NCBI GenBank assembly: GCA_024226735.1
Contig: JAAELL010000505.1
Span: forward strand, 1-50,164
Direction of reading: 5' to 3'
From: a bacterium
GTDB lineage: Bacteria > Planctomycetota > UBA1135 > GCA-002686595
Length of the DNA stretch: 50,164 bases
Shown here: piece after piece, positions 1-10,300 of the stretch
Numbering within the stretch: position 1 is the stretch's first letter
Layout: every line of letters begins with the position of its first letter
Notes under the pieces: model-generated
What the model was told of the DNA's origin: nothing
Database searches by the model: none
The model's input: only the letters and a program-made list of their open reading frames with translations
Made by a program: the position numbers and the translations under genes

Positions 1-57
1 AGCTGGGGAGGACTGTTAGCTCGATCAGTTTCTGGTCTGTTTCCAGTACCCTTCCAT

Positions 58-294
58 TTACCGAAATGATGATTGAACTGTCCAGAATAACCCGATCTGC
101 AGTGGAACGAACGTGTCGGCAGCCGTGCTCTTCTCCGCTGGCTGCGCCTGGTCATCGCTCCCTTCGCCGAACTTGCGTCGCCAGTACAGCAGCTTCGCGT
201 ACGACACGCCCTCTGCCTTCCCGAACGCCATCAGGCTCTGGCCCGACTCTCTCCAACGAGCGAACAGCTCTCGCATCTCTTCGGCACGCGTCAT
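58..294 (-). pseudogene. IS66-type accessory transposase protein (TnpA-like), truncated remnant
   Basis: The 78-residue product opens with a helix-turn-helix-like stretch (EEMRELFARWRESGQSLMAF, then a YWRRKFG motif) typical of the small DNA-binding accessory proteins of IS66 elements. These proteins usually exceed 100 residues. Here the family-like part ends near residue 60 and the frame runs into an unrelated tail and a stop. No companion TnpB or TnpC frame is visible in the window, although the left edge is only 57 bases away. It is most likely a degraded element end. Family assignment is moderate; that it is broken is inferred from length. Confidence 0.55.
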
Positions 295-456
295 CGGCGG
301 CCTCCTTTCTTGATGCGATCATCGCGCTCGGCGTCCCGCGCTCAAGGGGCTGCGACCATGGCGTGACCGGACCCGTACGTTACTTCCCCAATCGGCGCCA
401 CGGGCGCCCCGCTGCTCGCTACTGGTGAATTATCCGGGCTAGTCGCCCCCAAGGAC

Positions 457-490
457 GAAGAGGCGCACAGGGAGCCCCGTGCGCCTCTTC
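457..490 (-). terminator. Perfect 12-bp hairpin downstream of the beta-helix lipoprotein gene
   Basis: The arms at 457-468 and 479-490 are perfect inverted repeats (GAAGAGGCGCAC and its complement) around a 10-base loop. The hairpin lies about 40 bases past the stop codon at 528 of the reverse-strand gene. The sequence after it on that strand has only a weak T run, so it is terminator-like rather than canonical. Confidence 0.55.
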
Positions 491-527
491 ATTCAGTGAG
501 CCTCGAGGGCCCGCTCAATCAAAGCCG

Positions 528-3203
528 TTATTGGTTGTTGATGCTCATGAGCTCACCCGTGTCGTCCCAGACGTTGCCGGAGATGACGGTTGGTGATTCG
601 AGCGAGATCGGGCCATACCTGAAGTCCCGGCCCCAACGGTTGTTTAGAATACGCACGTTCGTTGGTGTCGTCGCGCCACCGGCAGCGCCGGTGTAGATGG
701 TGTAGTTGCCCGCGTTGAACCAGTTCCCTTCGATGAGCAGGTCATCCAACGGTCCCAGGTGACAATCGACGAGAATCGCCGCGTTGCTACCAGTGCCCGG
801 CGGCGCGTGCGGATAGATCGGGTGAGGCATGTCAAAGAAGTTGCCGCGCACGATCACGTTACCACCGTGGGACATCTGGAGGCCGTCGGCGTGTGCTCCT
901 GGCGTCATTCCGAGGTGGTGCACCCAGCAGCCCTCGATGACCACGTCCACCACTGCTCCGAAGGCGTCTTGCCCGGTGTGGTGCACGTTGAGGCGCCGCG
1001 CCGTGTAGCGACTTCCCTTGATCAGGCGTCCATTCGCTCCGGTGACCTCGCCGTCCTCCAAGAGGATGTTGTGTCCACCGATGATGTCGATCGCGTAGGA
1101 CGTAGCGGCGGCGCCACGCACGCGGAAGTTACGCACCGTCACGTTGCTAGCATTGATACGCAGGCGGTCCGATATGTCCACGTTCTCCAGCACAGTGCCG
1201 TCCGTGGTGATGTAGACCTGGTTCACAACCTGGAGAATCGAGGGGTCGCTAGGGCCCGTGTTGTGCGGGCCCGGTCGATCCCCACCGCTCGGCGGAGGCG
1301 GATCGGATCCCTGAACCGTCAGCCGGACTTCACGCGTCGTGTCACCGAAGCCATTCGTATGGTTCCTGAAGATGACGTCGGCCGTATAGAGTCCCGGGCC
1401 AAACGACCGGATCAAGTCCTGATCGAGGGTGACTTGGCACTGAGCGCTGTCGCCCAGCCCAAGAGAGCCGCCCGCGATGCTAGTGAACGCCCACGCTTCC
1501 GTGGACGTGACCGTCCAGTCGATCGTCTCCGGCCCGGTGTTGGATACCGTATACACCATCGAGTCCGTCGGAAGGTCCTCACCCTCCGGCACGGTGACGT
1601 TGAACGAACCGACCGGGTCGACCGACAAGGTCGCCACGGCTCGATCACCGGTGCCCACGAGGTAGTTCCGCTCGACCTCGGTGTCGATGAGCGCGCGACC
1701 GTAGATCGCGATCAGGTGAAGATCGCCCACCCAAGGGCGCTCCGCACCGATCTCGTTGGCCACTGCAAACTGGAAATCCGAGTTCCAGCTCGAGAGGTTC
1801 CCGCCGACCATGTCTTCTGCGACCAACTGGGCGTCGATGTAGATACGGGCGGTGCCTTGGGCGTCGCGCGTGTAGACAACGTGCTGAAGCCGCGTCTGAG
1901 CCGTGCCGGGCGAAGTCTCGACCGCCGGCAAGCCGTTGGCATCCGTCGCGGTGGTGTTCAAGCGGACGTTGAAGCAGTCGGCGGCCTGGCCACCAGACAG
2001 CCCCTGCGCCAACGTGAAGTTTCGGTCCATGCTCCCGTCGGAGAACGTGACGATCCGAGCCGGACCATCTTGAGTCACGTTAGCGGGGGTCACCCACGCC
2101 TCGATCGTGATCTCATCCCTCGTCTGACAGCCAGTCATCACCTTGTCGGCCGGCGAAGTGCTCAACAGCCGCGTCGGCGATTCGACCCGCAAGGCGCCGG
2201 GCTGCCAGCTCACACGACTCGGATCCTGAATCGTCAGGTCCATTGCGGAGCCAACCCCAGACACGTCGGCGACCATGTCGGACGTGGGGGCCTCGAAGTC
2301 ATAGAGAACCACGAGTCCGTTGTGCACGCGACCTTCGCCCGTGTAAGGCGTCAGGCGCACGTGGATCGCTCGCGAATGCACCGAGACCGTCGTGCCATTG
2401 ACGATTTCGTCGAACATCACTTGCCCCTCATGGAGCCCCACCGGCAAGGAGCCGACGAGTACCGAATCCAGGGCAAACTCCACGTTTGCAGTCTGCCCCG
2501 CGGCGAGGGTGCCACTCCACTCGGTGGGCAAGAGGATCCAGTTCTGATCCGCAGAGGCCCTCCAATGCATAGTCTGAGCACTGGAATTCGTGAGTGAGTA
2601 CGAGACTCGGTCGGTCTCCAAGGGCTCTCCGACCTCCCCCATGACCACTACTGCGTCTTCAGGAGACACCAGCAGTGCGTCGGGAGCGCCGCCGCCCAGG
2701 ACGTTGACGATGAAGCTGAGCTGCGTCTGCCTCCCGCCGCGGTTCTGGCCGACGGTGATCTCAGCGATGTGAGAGCCGGACGCGAGACTGCTCGCCCCCT
2801 CGGCGTCGACGGTAGCCGTAATCGTCGCAGATCCCTTCGGACCCAGAACTCCGCTCTCGGGGAACACGGTCAGCCATGGCGCCGTGTTCTCGAGTGACCA
2901 AGTCACCTCCTGCCGACTCGAGTTGAACAACTCGTAGTCATGAGTCGCCCCCTCGAACGATCCGCCCGCCGGGATACTCACGGCGAACGTTGGCGAACCG
3001 CCGCGCACCATCAGGTCGGCGACATCGACTCCGCTGGAACTCGCTCCACTGCCTGAGCACCCAGCGAGCAGCGCCGCTGCTAGGCACGCTATGAGACCCC
3101 CCTTGGGTGCCTCCCGCGTGAGTAATCGAACGCCTGTCGCGGAGGCGTTGCCTCCCACCCATACCCGACTCGATGTCGGGCTACAACTTCTGAGCCTTAC
3201 CAT
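528..3203 (-). CDS. Secreted lipoprotein with BACON-like, LamG-like and right-handed beta-helix domains
   Basis: This 891-residue protein carries a lipoprotein signal with lipobox LLAGC (Cys49). The ATG at 3203 is preceded by AGAGGGG at good spacing; an in-frame GTG 15 codons in would shorten the unusually long N-terminus. Two BACON-like beta modules (about 65-165 and 180-285) precede a LamG/concanavalin-like domain (about 298-504). A third BACON-like module follows (about 518-628), then a proline-rich linker and a parallel beta-helix (about 655-891) with repeated 'NVTVRNFRVRG', 'NILLEDGEVTG' and 'DLLIEGNWFNAGN' turns. Beta-helices of this kind are found in polysaccharide lyases and surface adhesins. 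No lyase active site could be assigned, so glycan binding or cleavage at the cell surface is inference. Confidence 0.8.
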   Translation of the reverse strand: MVRLRSCSPTSSRVWVGGNASATGVRLLTREAPKGGLIACLAAALLAGCSGSGASSSGVDVADLMVRGGSPTFAVSIPAGGSFEGATHDYELFNSSRQEVTWSLENTAPWLTVFPESGVLGPKGSATITATVDAEGASSLASGSHIAEITVGQNRGGRQTQLSFIVNVLGGGAPDALLVSPEDAVVVMGEVGEPLETDRVSYSLTNSSAQTMHWRASADQNWILLPTEWSGTLAAGQTANVEFALDSVLVGSLPVGLHEGQVMFDEIVNGTTVSVHSRAIHVRLTPYTGEGRVHNGLVVLYDFEAPTSDMVADVSGVGSAMDLTIQDPSRVSWQPGALRVESPTRLLSTSPADKVMTGCQTRDEITIEAWVTPANVTQDGPARIVTFSDGSMDRNFTLAQGLSGGQAADCFNVRLNTTATDANGLPAVETSPGTAQTRLQHVVYTRDAQGTARIYIDAQLVAEDMVGGNLSSWNSDFQFAVANEIGAERPWVGDLHLIAIYGRALIDTEVERNYLVGTGDRAVATLSVDPVGSFNVTVPEGEDLPTDSMVYTVSNTGPETIDWTVTSTEAWAFTSIAGGSLGLGDSAQCQVTLDQDLIRSFGPGLYTADVIFRNHTNGFGDTTREVRLTVQGSDPPPPSGGDRPGPHNTGPSDPSILQVVNQVYITTDGTVLENVDISDRLRINASNVTVRNFRVRGAAATSYAIDIIGGHNILLEDGEVTGANGRLIKGSRYTARRLNVHHTGQDAFGAVVDVVIEGCWVHHLGMTPGAHADGLQMSHGGNVIVRGNFFDMPHPIYPHAPPGTGSNAAILVDCHLGPLDDLLIEGNWFNAGNYTIYTGAAGGATTPTNVRILNNRWGRDFRYGPISLESPTVISGNVWDDTGELMSINNQ

Positions 3204-3787
3204 GCTTCCCCTCTGAGTTGTGGGACCATGCTCCTGCCAGGCCCCGTTTCTGCCGGGGGCCCTGTTCGGCCAGTTCCTGAGACGGAGTTGAGCCGCTTTG
3301 CAAGTTCGTAGTCAGAGAACCACCGTGTGGTTCAGACCTGACCACAACGGGGCGCACGCTAGCGACGCGACCCCCATGGCTGAAGCCTGGATTCTGGATC
3401 GAAGAGTCTCAAGACGCGCACTTCCGCACCGAACCTCGCTCGTCACAGCGACTTGGCGACACTGACCCAACCGACAGAGATTCGCGTGTTCGCAGTCGCA
3501 CCACCCCGTTCATGCTCGACCGAGACACCCTTCACATGTGAGCCAGGAGTGAGCGCCTGCCAAGAATCGCCCCTTTTCGAGACGTGTTGTCACGGAAGAA
3601 CCGGCGGAATGGCGCGACGGCTCGACGCGGCACGAACAACGACGTTCCGTCTCGAAATGAAGGCAATTCGACGCCCTGGACGCCAACACGTCCGACCGGA
3701 ACGAGCCCTTGTCGCAGTCAACAGACCTGGCATACTCAATCGCTTGCCCGGTCGGAACGCCACCGGTGCGGACAGCCCCGGTTGACG
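3204..3787. other. 584-base intergenic region, divergent leader
   Basis: This region separates the reverse-strand lipoprotein gene from the forward exopolysaccharide operon, so it should hold promoters for both. Small hairpins are visible: a 7-bp stem at 3317-3333 (GAACCAC-cgt-GTGGTTC) and a 6-bp GC stem around 3240-3261. Short frames here have no recognisable protein features. A weak promoter-like pair (TTGTCG, 16-base spacer, CATACT) lies about 3710-3740, upstream of the first glycosyltransferase. Confidence 0.4.
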
Positions 3788-4654
3788 ATGTATCTTTCCA
3801 AATGGGTGCCGGAAGCGGCCCTTGAACCTCTGCGCCGCTCACGCGCCGCACTGCGCAGTGTCGGCCTTCCGACGGGTGACCCCTTCGACCTGCCAGCAGA
3901 CGCGCAAGCGGCCTCGTCCAAGCTCACGGTCGTCGTACCGATCCACGACGCCTTCGACATGACGGCGCGCTGCCTCTCGAGCTTGAGGCGGTTCGGCGGA
4001 CAGGCAGAGATCGTCCTCGTCGACGACGGTTCAAACGACGAACGCATGGACGAGTTCCTCTCCGGCTGCGCCCAAAAGTACGGCTGGAAGCACCTGCGAC
4101 ACGCCGAGGCCCGAGGCCACAGCCGCGCCTGCGAAGCCGGTTCGGGGGCCGCGACGCGACCGTACCTTTGCCTGCTCAACTCGGACACGGTCGTAACGCC
4201 CTGGAGCTGGCAGGCACCAGTAGACGTCCTCGACCGCCTCGACGACGTCGCCGTCGTCGGCCCCTCGACGAGTTGGGCCTCCGGCCAGCAACAAGTCGAA
4301 CGGGCCTGCCAGTGCAGAAACTACTGGAGCGACCGACAGATCTTCGCGTTCGCGAAGCAGTACACGTCACAGCAGGAGCCGCGAGCCGAGCAAGAGGTGA
4401 GCGAGGCGACCGGCTTCGCTTTCTTCGTTCGCAAGGCCGTCTTTGACGAGTTCGGGGGATTCCACCAGAACCTGACAGACTACGGGAACGAAACGGAGCT
4501 GTGTCACCGCCTACGCTCGTCAGGCTGGAGGATCATCTGGACGCGCAACGCGTACGTCCACCACTTCGGGCAGCAGAGCTACGGCCGACTGAGCAGGAGC
4601 GAACGCGTGCGTCGCGCCCAGGTGGCTTACAGCTTGATCGAGGGCTCCTCCTGA
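3788..4654 (+). CDS. Family 2 glycosyltransferase
   Basis: The 288-residue product has a GT-A fold signature: 'LTVVVPIHDAFDMT', the nucleotide-binding 'VLVDDGS', the metal-binding 'LLNSDT' (the DxD equivalent) and a C-terminal 'GNETELCHRLRSSGW' resembling the acceptor-side ED motif. It should transfer a sugar from an NDP donor to a growing glycan at the cytoplasmic membrane face. I chose the ATG at 3788; the frame is open back to 3584 but the extra 68 residues are low-complexity and unrelated to the family. It is the first gene of the forward exopolysaccharide operon and ends one base before the next start. Donor and acceptor cannot be told. Confidence 0.8.
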   Translation: MYLSKWVPEAALEPLRRSRAALRSVGLPTGDPFDLPADAQAASSKLTVVVPIHDAFDMTARCLSSLRRFGGQAEIVLVDDGSNDERMDEFLSGCAQKYGWKHLRHAEARGHSRACEAGSGAATRPYLCLLNSDTVVTPWSWQAPVDVLDRLDDVAVVGPSTSWASGQQQVERACQCRNYWSDRQIFAFAKQYTSQQEPRAEQEVSEATGFAFFVRKAVFDEFGGFHQNLTDYGNETELCHRLRSSGWRIIWTRNAYVHHFGQQSYGRLSRSERVRRAQVAYSLIEGSS

Positions 4655-4655
4655 C

Positions 4656-5618
4656 ATGCCGCGCGTCAGTATCGGGCTCCCCGTCTACAACTACGCGCAG
4701 TTCGTAGGTAACGCGATCGAAGGCGTGCTCGCCCAGACCTTCGAGGACTTCGAGCTGATCATCTGCGACAATGCCTCGACCGACCGCACCGGGGAGATCT
4801 GTCAGCGATACGCGGAGCGAGACGCACGAATCCAGTACCACCGCCACCCGGAGAACATCGGCGCCGCGGCGAACTTCAACTCGACGTTCGAGAAGTCGTC
4901 GGGCGAGTACTTCAAGTGGCTCGCTGCGGACGACGGGATCGAGCCCGGGTTCCTCGAGAAGGCCGTCGCCGTCCTCGACGCTGACCCGACGGTCGAGATC
5001 GCTTGCTCGTGGTACTACAACCGCGACGAGGCGCGGGACGAGACGCTTCCCTTCGATGCGGACCACTCGCTGACCTCGGACCACGCCTACCCGCGGCTGC
5101 GCACCCTGCTCGAACGCCTGCCCTGTCCGCTCGCGTCGATCTGGGGCTTGTACCGGCGCGACACGCTGCAGCAAACGGAGCTGATCCGCCCGATCGTCGG
5201 CGCGGACACATGCCTTCTGGTGGACCTCGCCCTCAAAGGGCGCACTCACCAGATTCCCGAGCATCTGCTGTTCTTCCGCGACCACAACGAGGCCTACCAC
5301 TATATTCGCCGCAAGACCGACCACCGCGAAGGTCGGACTGAGGCAGCCTGGTTCGACCCGACGAACCGGGCGCGCACCTACTATCCGTACTGGCGCCGCA
5401 TGCGCGAGTACATGCGCTCCGCATGGCGCTGCGACGCGCCGCGCCTCGAGCGGATTCGCATGGTGCTCTACATCCCGCGCAACTTCGCGCGCAAGTATCG
5501 ATCGTGGATGATCGCGGAGCTCTTCGAAGGCCTGGGTCTGTATTCCATGTACAGACGCTTGGCCCGCCTCTTCAAACGACCGGCTCCGAGCACCTCACAG
5601 CCCCCAGCCGACTCATGA
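4656..5618 (+). CDS. Family 2 glycosyltransferase
   Basis: This 320-residue GT-A enzyme begins 'MPRVSIGLPVYNYAQFV', followed by 'LIICDNASTDRT', 'NIGAAANFN' and the DxD-like 'LAADDG'. The arrangement is typical of GT2 enzymes that extend O-antigen, capsule or exopolysaccharide repeat units. The ATG starts one base after the stop of the preceding glycosyltransferase, so the two are probably co-transcribed and translationally coupled. The basic, aromatic C-terminal third may lie on the membrane, and the last 15 residues are a proline-rich tail. Sugar specificity is not visible. Confidence 0.85.
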   Translation: MPRVSIGLPVYNYAQFVGNAIEGVLAQTFEDFELIICDNASTDRTGEICQRYAERDARIQYHRHPENIGAAANFNSTFEKSSGEYFKWLAADDGIEPGFLEKAVAVLDADPTVEIACSWYYNRDEARDETLPFDADHSLTSDHAYPRLRTLLERLPCPLASIWGLYRRDTLQQTELIRPIVGADTCLLVDLALKGRTHQIPEHLLFFRDHNEAYHYIRRKTDHREGRTEAAWFDPTNRARTYYPYWRRMREYMRSAWRCDAPRLERIRMVLYIPRNFARKYRSWMIAELFEGLGLYSMYRRLARLFKRPAPSTSQPPADS

Positions 5619-5652
5619 GGAACAAGGGCCCACGCCCACCGGGGAAGCGCGG

Positions 5653-7200
5653 ATGAGTGGCCGCGTAGAAGTCAGTCGTCGGCTCATCCTGATCAACTCG
5701 GCCAGCTCGGTCGCCGCGAGGTTGCTGAGCGTCACGGTGCTCGTGTGGATGCACCGGCACTTGCTGGAGCGGATCTCGGAAGAGGAGTACGCGCTCTTCC
5801 CCGTCGTCACCGCCGTGATCGTGTTCGTGCCGCTGCTCAACACGGTCCTGACGAGCGGTGTCGCCCGCTACGTGACGGCCGCGTACTCACGGGACGACGA
5901 GACCGAGATCACGCGCATCACCTCGACCGTCCTGGTGCTGGCCGGGCTCGCTTCCATCCTGCTGCTGGTCTTCGGGAGCGCATTCTCGTGGCTCATCGAC
6001 CGCTTCCTGACGATCCCCGACGGACGCCTCGGCGACGCGCGGCTGATGATGTTCCTGCTCGTCGTCCAAGCCGCCGCGCAGCTGGCGCTGATGCCCCTCG
6101 GCGTGGGCTTCAGCGTGCGACAGAAATTCGTGCATCTGAACCTGATCCGAGTCGGTGGCGAGCTCCTGCGCATCGCGCTGCTCTTGATCCTGCTCCTCGG
6201 CGTCAGCACCCGCGTGCTGTGGGTCGTCGTCGCCACCGTAGCCGCGGGAGTCGTGACTCTGCTGGCCCTGACGGTCGTCTCGCGCCGCATGCTGCCCGCC
6301 CTGCGTTTCCGGGCCGGTGAATTCCGCTTCGCAACCGCAAGGGAGCTCACCTCCTTCGGGGGCTGGATGACGCTGGGGCAGCTCGCATCCATGATCCACA
6401 TGGCGGCGCACACGATCATCCTCAACAAGCTCAGCACCGCGGCCCAGGTCACGTACTACAACCTGGGAAACTTCCCGAACAAGCAGGTCCAGGGCATGGC
6501 TTCCGTCGTGACCCAGACGATCCACCCGGCCGTGACGTCGCTGCACACCAGCGGCGAGACCGAACGCATCCGGCGTGCCTTCCTCGCCGGTGGCCGGTAC
6601 TCGCTCTGGGCCGCGATGGCGCTGGCCGCGCCGCTGATCGTCTATCATCGCGAGCTTTTCGAGCTCTATCTCGACTCGAGCTTCGCCGCGGCCGGCGTCG
6701 TGATGGCGCTCACCCTCGCCTGCTTCCCCTTCACGCACTCGAACTCGATGCTTCCTGTCGTCGCGATGGCGTCGGCCCGCGTGCGTGGTCTGTGCATCGC
6801 GGCGATCCTGATCCAGCTCACGAACGTCGCCCTGGCGCTGATACTCGTCGGCGTGTTCGAGCTGGGTGCCATCGGATGTGCGATCAGCACTTTGGTGACC
6901 TCGACCCTGGGCCAGGTCCTGGTGCTGTGGCCCATCGCGATGCGGATCGCCGGGATCTCCCTCGCCCGATTCGCGCGAGAGACGTTGTGGCCCGGGTTGC
7001 TGCCAGCCCTGGCGGGGTTCGCCGCGTGGCTCGTGCTCCCGCGACTGCGGGCACCCGAGACGTGGATCGAACTCGGACTGTACGGGGCAGGCGGCATGCT
7101 GGCCTACGCCGCAGTGCTATGGCTTCATGGACTGACTGTCCAGGAGCGCGACCGCATGAGGCGAGCGCTCCGCTCGCGCTGGTCCACGGCCACCCCGTGA
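5653..7200 (+). CDS. Polysaccharide flippase (Wzx/MOP superfamily)
   Basis: The 515-residue integral membrane protein has roughly 12-14 hydrophobic segments spread over its length, for example 'VTAVIVFVPLLNTVL', 'VLVLAGLASILLLVFG' and 'LWVVVATVAAGVVTLLAL'. The N-terminal 'INSASSVAARLLSVTVLVWM' resembles oligosaccharide flippases. It probably moves an undecaprenyl-linked repeat unit across the inner membrane for Wzy-type assembly. It lies 34 bases after the second glycosyltransferase, with GGGGA upstream of the ATG. No Wzy polymerase was recognised in the window, so chain assembly is incompletely encoded here. Confidence 0.85.
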   Translation: MSGRVEVSRRLILINSASSVAARLLSVTVLVWMHRHLLERISEEEYALFPVVTAVIVFVPLLNTVLTSGVARYVTAAYSRDDETEITRITSTVLVLAGLASILLLVFGSAFSWLIDRFLTIPDGRLGDARLMMFLLVVQAAAQLALMPLGVGFSVRQKFVHLNLIRVGGELLRIALLLILLLGVSTRVLWVVVATVAAGVVTLLALTVVSRRMLPALRFRAGEFRFATARELTSFGGWMTLGQLASMIHMAAHTIILNKLSTAAQVTYYNLGNFPNKQVQGMASVVTQTIHPAVTSLHTSGETERIRRAFLAGGRYSLWAAMALAAPLIVYHRELFELYLDSSFAAAGVVMALTLACFPFTHSNSMLPVVAMASARVRGLCIAAILIQLTNVALALILVGVFELGAIGCAISTLVTSTLGQVLVLWPIAMRIAGISLARFARETLWPGLLPALAGFAAWLVLPRLRAPETWIELGLYGAGGMLAYAAVLWLHGLTVQERDRMRRALRSRWSTATP

Positions 7201-7352
7201 GACCTGCCCGAATTGCGACCCAGGCGGACCAGCCGGCAATATTGTTCAAAGATATCGACTGCGTACCTGCCCTAATTGCCGCTCCAGGTTCGTTGCTCTA
7301 CGATGATTCGCTGCGCAATTTGCCTCGGACTTCTTTGATTGGGGACCCTCCA

Positions 7353-10300
7353 TTGTTCCGCCTTGCCCTTCTGCTGGTCTTCACAGTCGTCACGTCCGCT
7401 CTCAGTAGGGGTCAGAGCGGGATCGTATCCGACGACTTCAGCTCGCCGACGCTCGACACCGGGTTGTGGACCCATGTCGACCCCCTCGGGGACGGCAGCC
7501 TCGCCATGACGGGGATCCAGCTCGAGCTGTCGGTCCCCGCAGGCGTGGCCCACCGCTTCGTGCGCGGCGGCCCGAGCACGATCTCGCGCATCCTCCAGCC
7601 GGCCAACGACACCGACTTCGAGGTCGAGGCCAAGTTCGAGTCGGCGCTCACGAGCGCCTACCAGACGCAGGGAATCGTGGTCCAGCAGGACCCCACGCAC
7701 TCCCTGCGGTTCGAATTCTACGGCAACGGAAACGGGGTGTTTGCCTACGCCGCTTCGTACTTGGGGCCGACAGCCATCGGTCGGATTCGGATCGCCATCC
7801 CGAACGTGCTGCCCCTGCACATGCGTGTGGGACGCTCCGGCGACGATTGGACGTTCTCCTACTCGGAGGACGGATCGAGCTGGAACGTCATCGGATCGTT
7901 CACCGCGCTCCTCGCTGTCACGGGCGTCGGCCCCTACGTCGGCAACGAAGGTTCGTCGCCCCCGGCGGCGACGGCGCTCGTCGACTACTTCTTCAACACC
8001 GCCTCGCCGATCGTCCCCGAAGACGGTGGTGCCCACACTCTGACGGTGGCGTCCTTCGGCTTCGGGTCGATCGACGTCGTTCCGGACCAGGAGCAGTACG
8101 CCGAGGGGCAGATCGTCACTTTGACCGCGACCGGCAGCCCGCAGTGGTTCCTGTCCTCGTGGGCAGGCGACATCGTCGGGACCGACAACCCGCTCGTGCT
8201 GACGATGCAGTCCGACATCTCGGTCCTCGGGCTCTTCCGGCTCTTCCTGTCGAACATCACAGCCACGCCAGCGGAGGGCAGCGCGACCATCGCCTGGAAC
8301 TCCCTGCTCGCGGCGACGAGCCTCGTCGAGTACGGACTGACCACGGACTACGAGCTGGGCACGATCTTCGACGGCACGGGGGTCACCTCGCACTCCGTCG
8401 TGATCCCATTGTTGCTCGCCGACACCGAGTACCACTGTCGCGTGAGCTCCGCGGCGACCGACGGGAGCGGCCGATCCTCGTTCTCGAACGACCTGACGTT
8501 CACGACGCTGCCGAACACCACGCCGGTCTCCGACGACTTCAGCAGTGGTACGTTGAACACGAGCCTCTGGACCTTCGTCGATTCCCTGGGCGACGGACAG
8601 CTCAACACGACCGCAGCGACGGTCGAGATCTCCGTTCCGGGGGGGTCCACGCACGATGTCGGCAGCAACGGCATCTTGGTCCCGCGCATCGTCCAGAGCA
8701 TCAACAACTCGAACCTCGACTTCGAGGTGAAGTTCCAGTCGGGCGTCAGCGAGCGCTACCAGATGCAGGGCGTCGTGGTCGAGCAGGACCCGGCCAACTT
8801 CCTACGGCTCGAGTTCTTCCACAACGGCACCTCGTCGATCTTGTACGGCGCACGCCATACGAATGGTTCGGGCACGACGCTCTTCAACGAGCAGATCCCG
8901 TCCGGGTCGCCAATGTACATGCGCGTCGTGCGCATGTTCGACAACTGGATCGTCTATCACTCGACGGACGGCGCCACCTGGGTCCTCGGGGGAGCGTTTC
9001 AGTCGACGATCGCCCCGACGTCCGTCGGCCTCTACGCAGGCAACGACGGGTCAGATCCTCCGGCCCACACGGCGAAGATCGACTACTTCTTCAACTCGAA
9101 TAGCCCGATCGTTCCCGAGGACGGGGGGTTGCATACGCTGGACGTCGACGTCGTCGGCAACGGCACGGTGCAGCGCTCGCCGGACCAGGAGCTCTACTCA
9201 CCTACAGACACCGTCACGCTGACGGCGCTCCCCGATCCGACCGCCGCGTTCGTCGGCTGGAGCGGCAGCATCAACGAGACCGCCAACCCGACGAACGTTG
9301 TCGTCTCCTCGGACCTGTCGGTCACCGCGACATTCGAAGACCTCGGCTTGACCGCCGTGCTCGTCACGCAAGCGAACGACGAGGCGACCGTCTCGTGGTC
9401 GACGAACTTGCCGACGACCGGCTGGGTCGACTGGGGCGACACGCCGATGTATCCCTTCGGCGCGGTGTACTCGAACACGCTCGGGCTCGACCACCAGGTC
9501 GTCCTGCCCGGCATCGTCGCCGGACAGCTGTACCACTACCAGATCACGATCGTCAGTGAGACGGGTTCGCCGATCCCGACGGGTGATCGAACGTTCCGCG
9601 GCAACGAGCCTTCGAACCTGATCTCCGACGACTTCAACATGCCCGTGTTGGACCCGGTCTGGACCGCGGTCGACCCCCTCGGCGACGGCGACATCCAAAT
9701 GATCGGGGCGCGCGTCGCGCTCTCGGTACCGGAAGGCACGTCGCACGACCTGTGGTTGGACGGCATCCGGCCGCCGCACGTTCTCCAGCAGTCGAACGAC
9801 ACCGACTTCGAGGTCGAGGTCAAGTTCGAGTCGTCTCTGAACCAGCGGTACCAGACCCAGGGGATCCTCGTCAAACAGGACGAGACGAACTTCCTGAGGT
9901 TCGAGTTCCACAACGACGGCTCGGCGATGCGCCTCTTCAACGCGGCGGTGTACGACGGCGAGTTCACGATCTGGAACTACGACACGCTCCCGAACAGCGT
10001 CCCGCAGTACATGCGCCTGCGGCGTGAGGGCAACGACTGGACGCTCTCCTACTCGTTCGACGGCCAATCGTGGACCGAGACCCAGACCCGGACTTGGCCC
10101 TTCTTCCTCTCTGCGATCGGCCCGTACGCGGGCAACGTCGACGGGCCGGCCCACACGGGCGTCGTCGATTACTTCGTCAACACCGCGGAGCCCCTCGCCG
10201 ACGAGGACAACGGCCAGCGCACGATCACCGTCACGCAAGTCGGCCAGGGCGAGACCATGTTCACGCCCGACCAGCCGACGTACGTCGACGGCGACATGGT

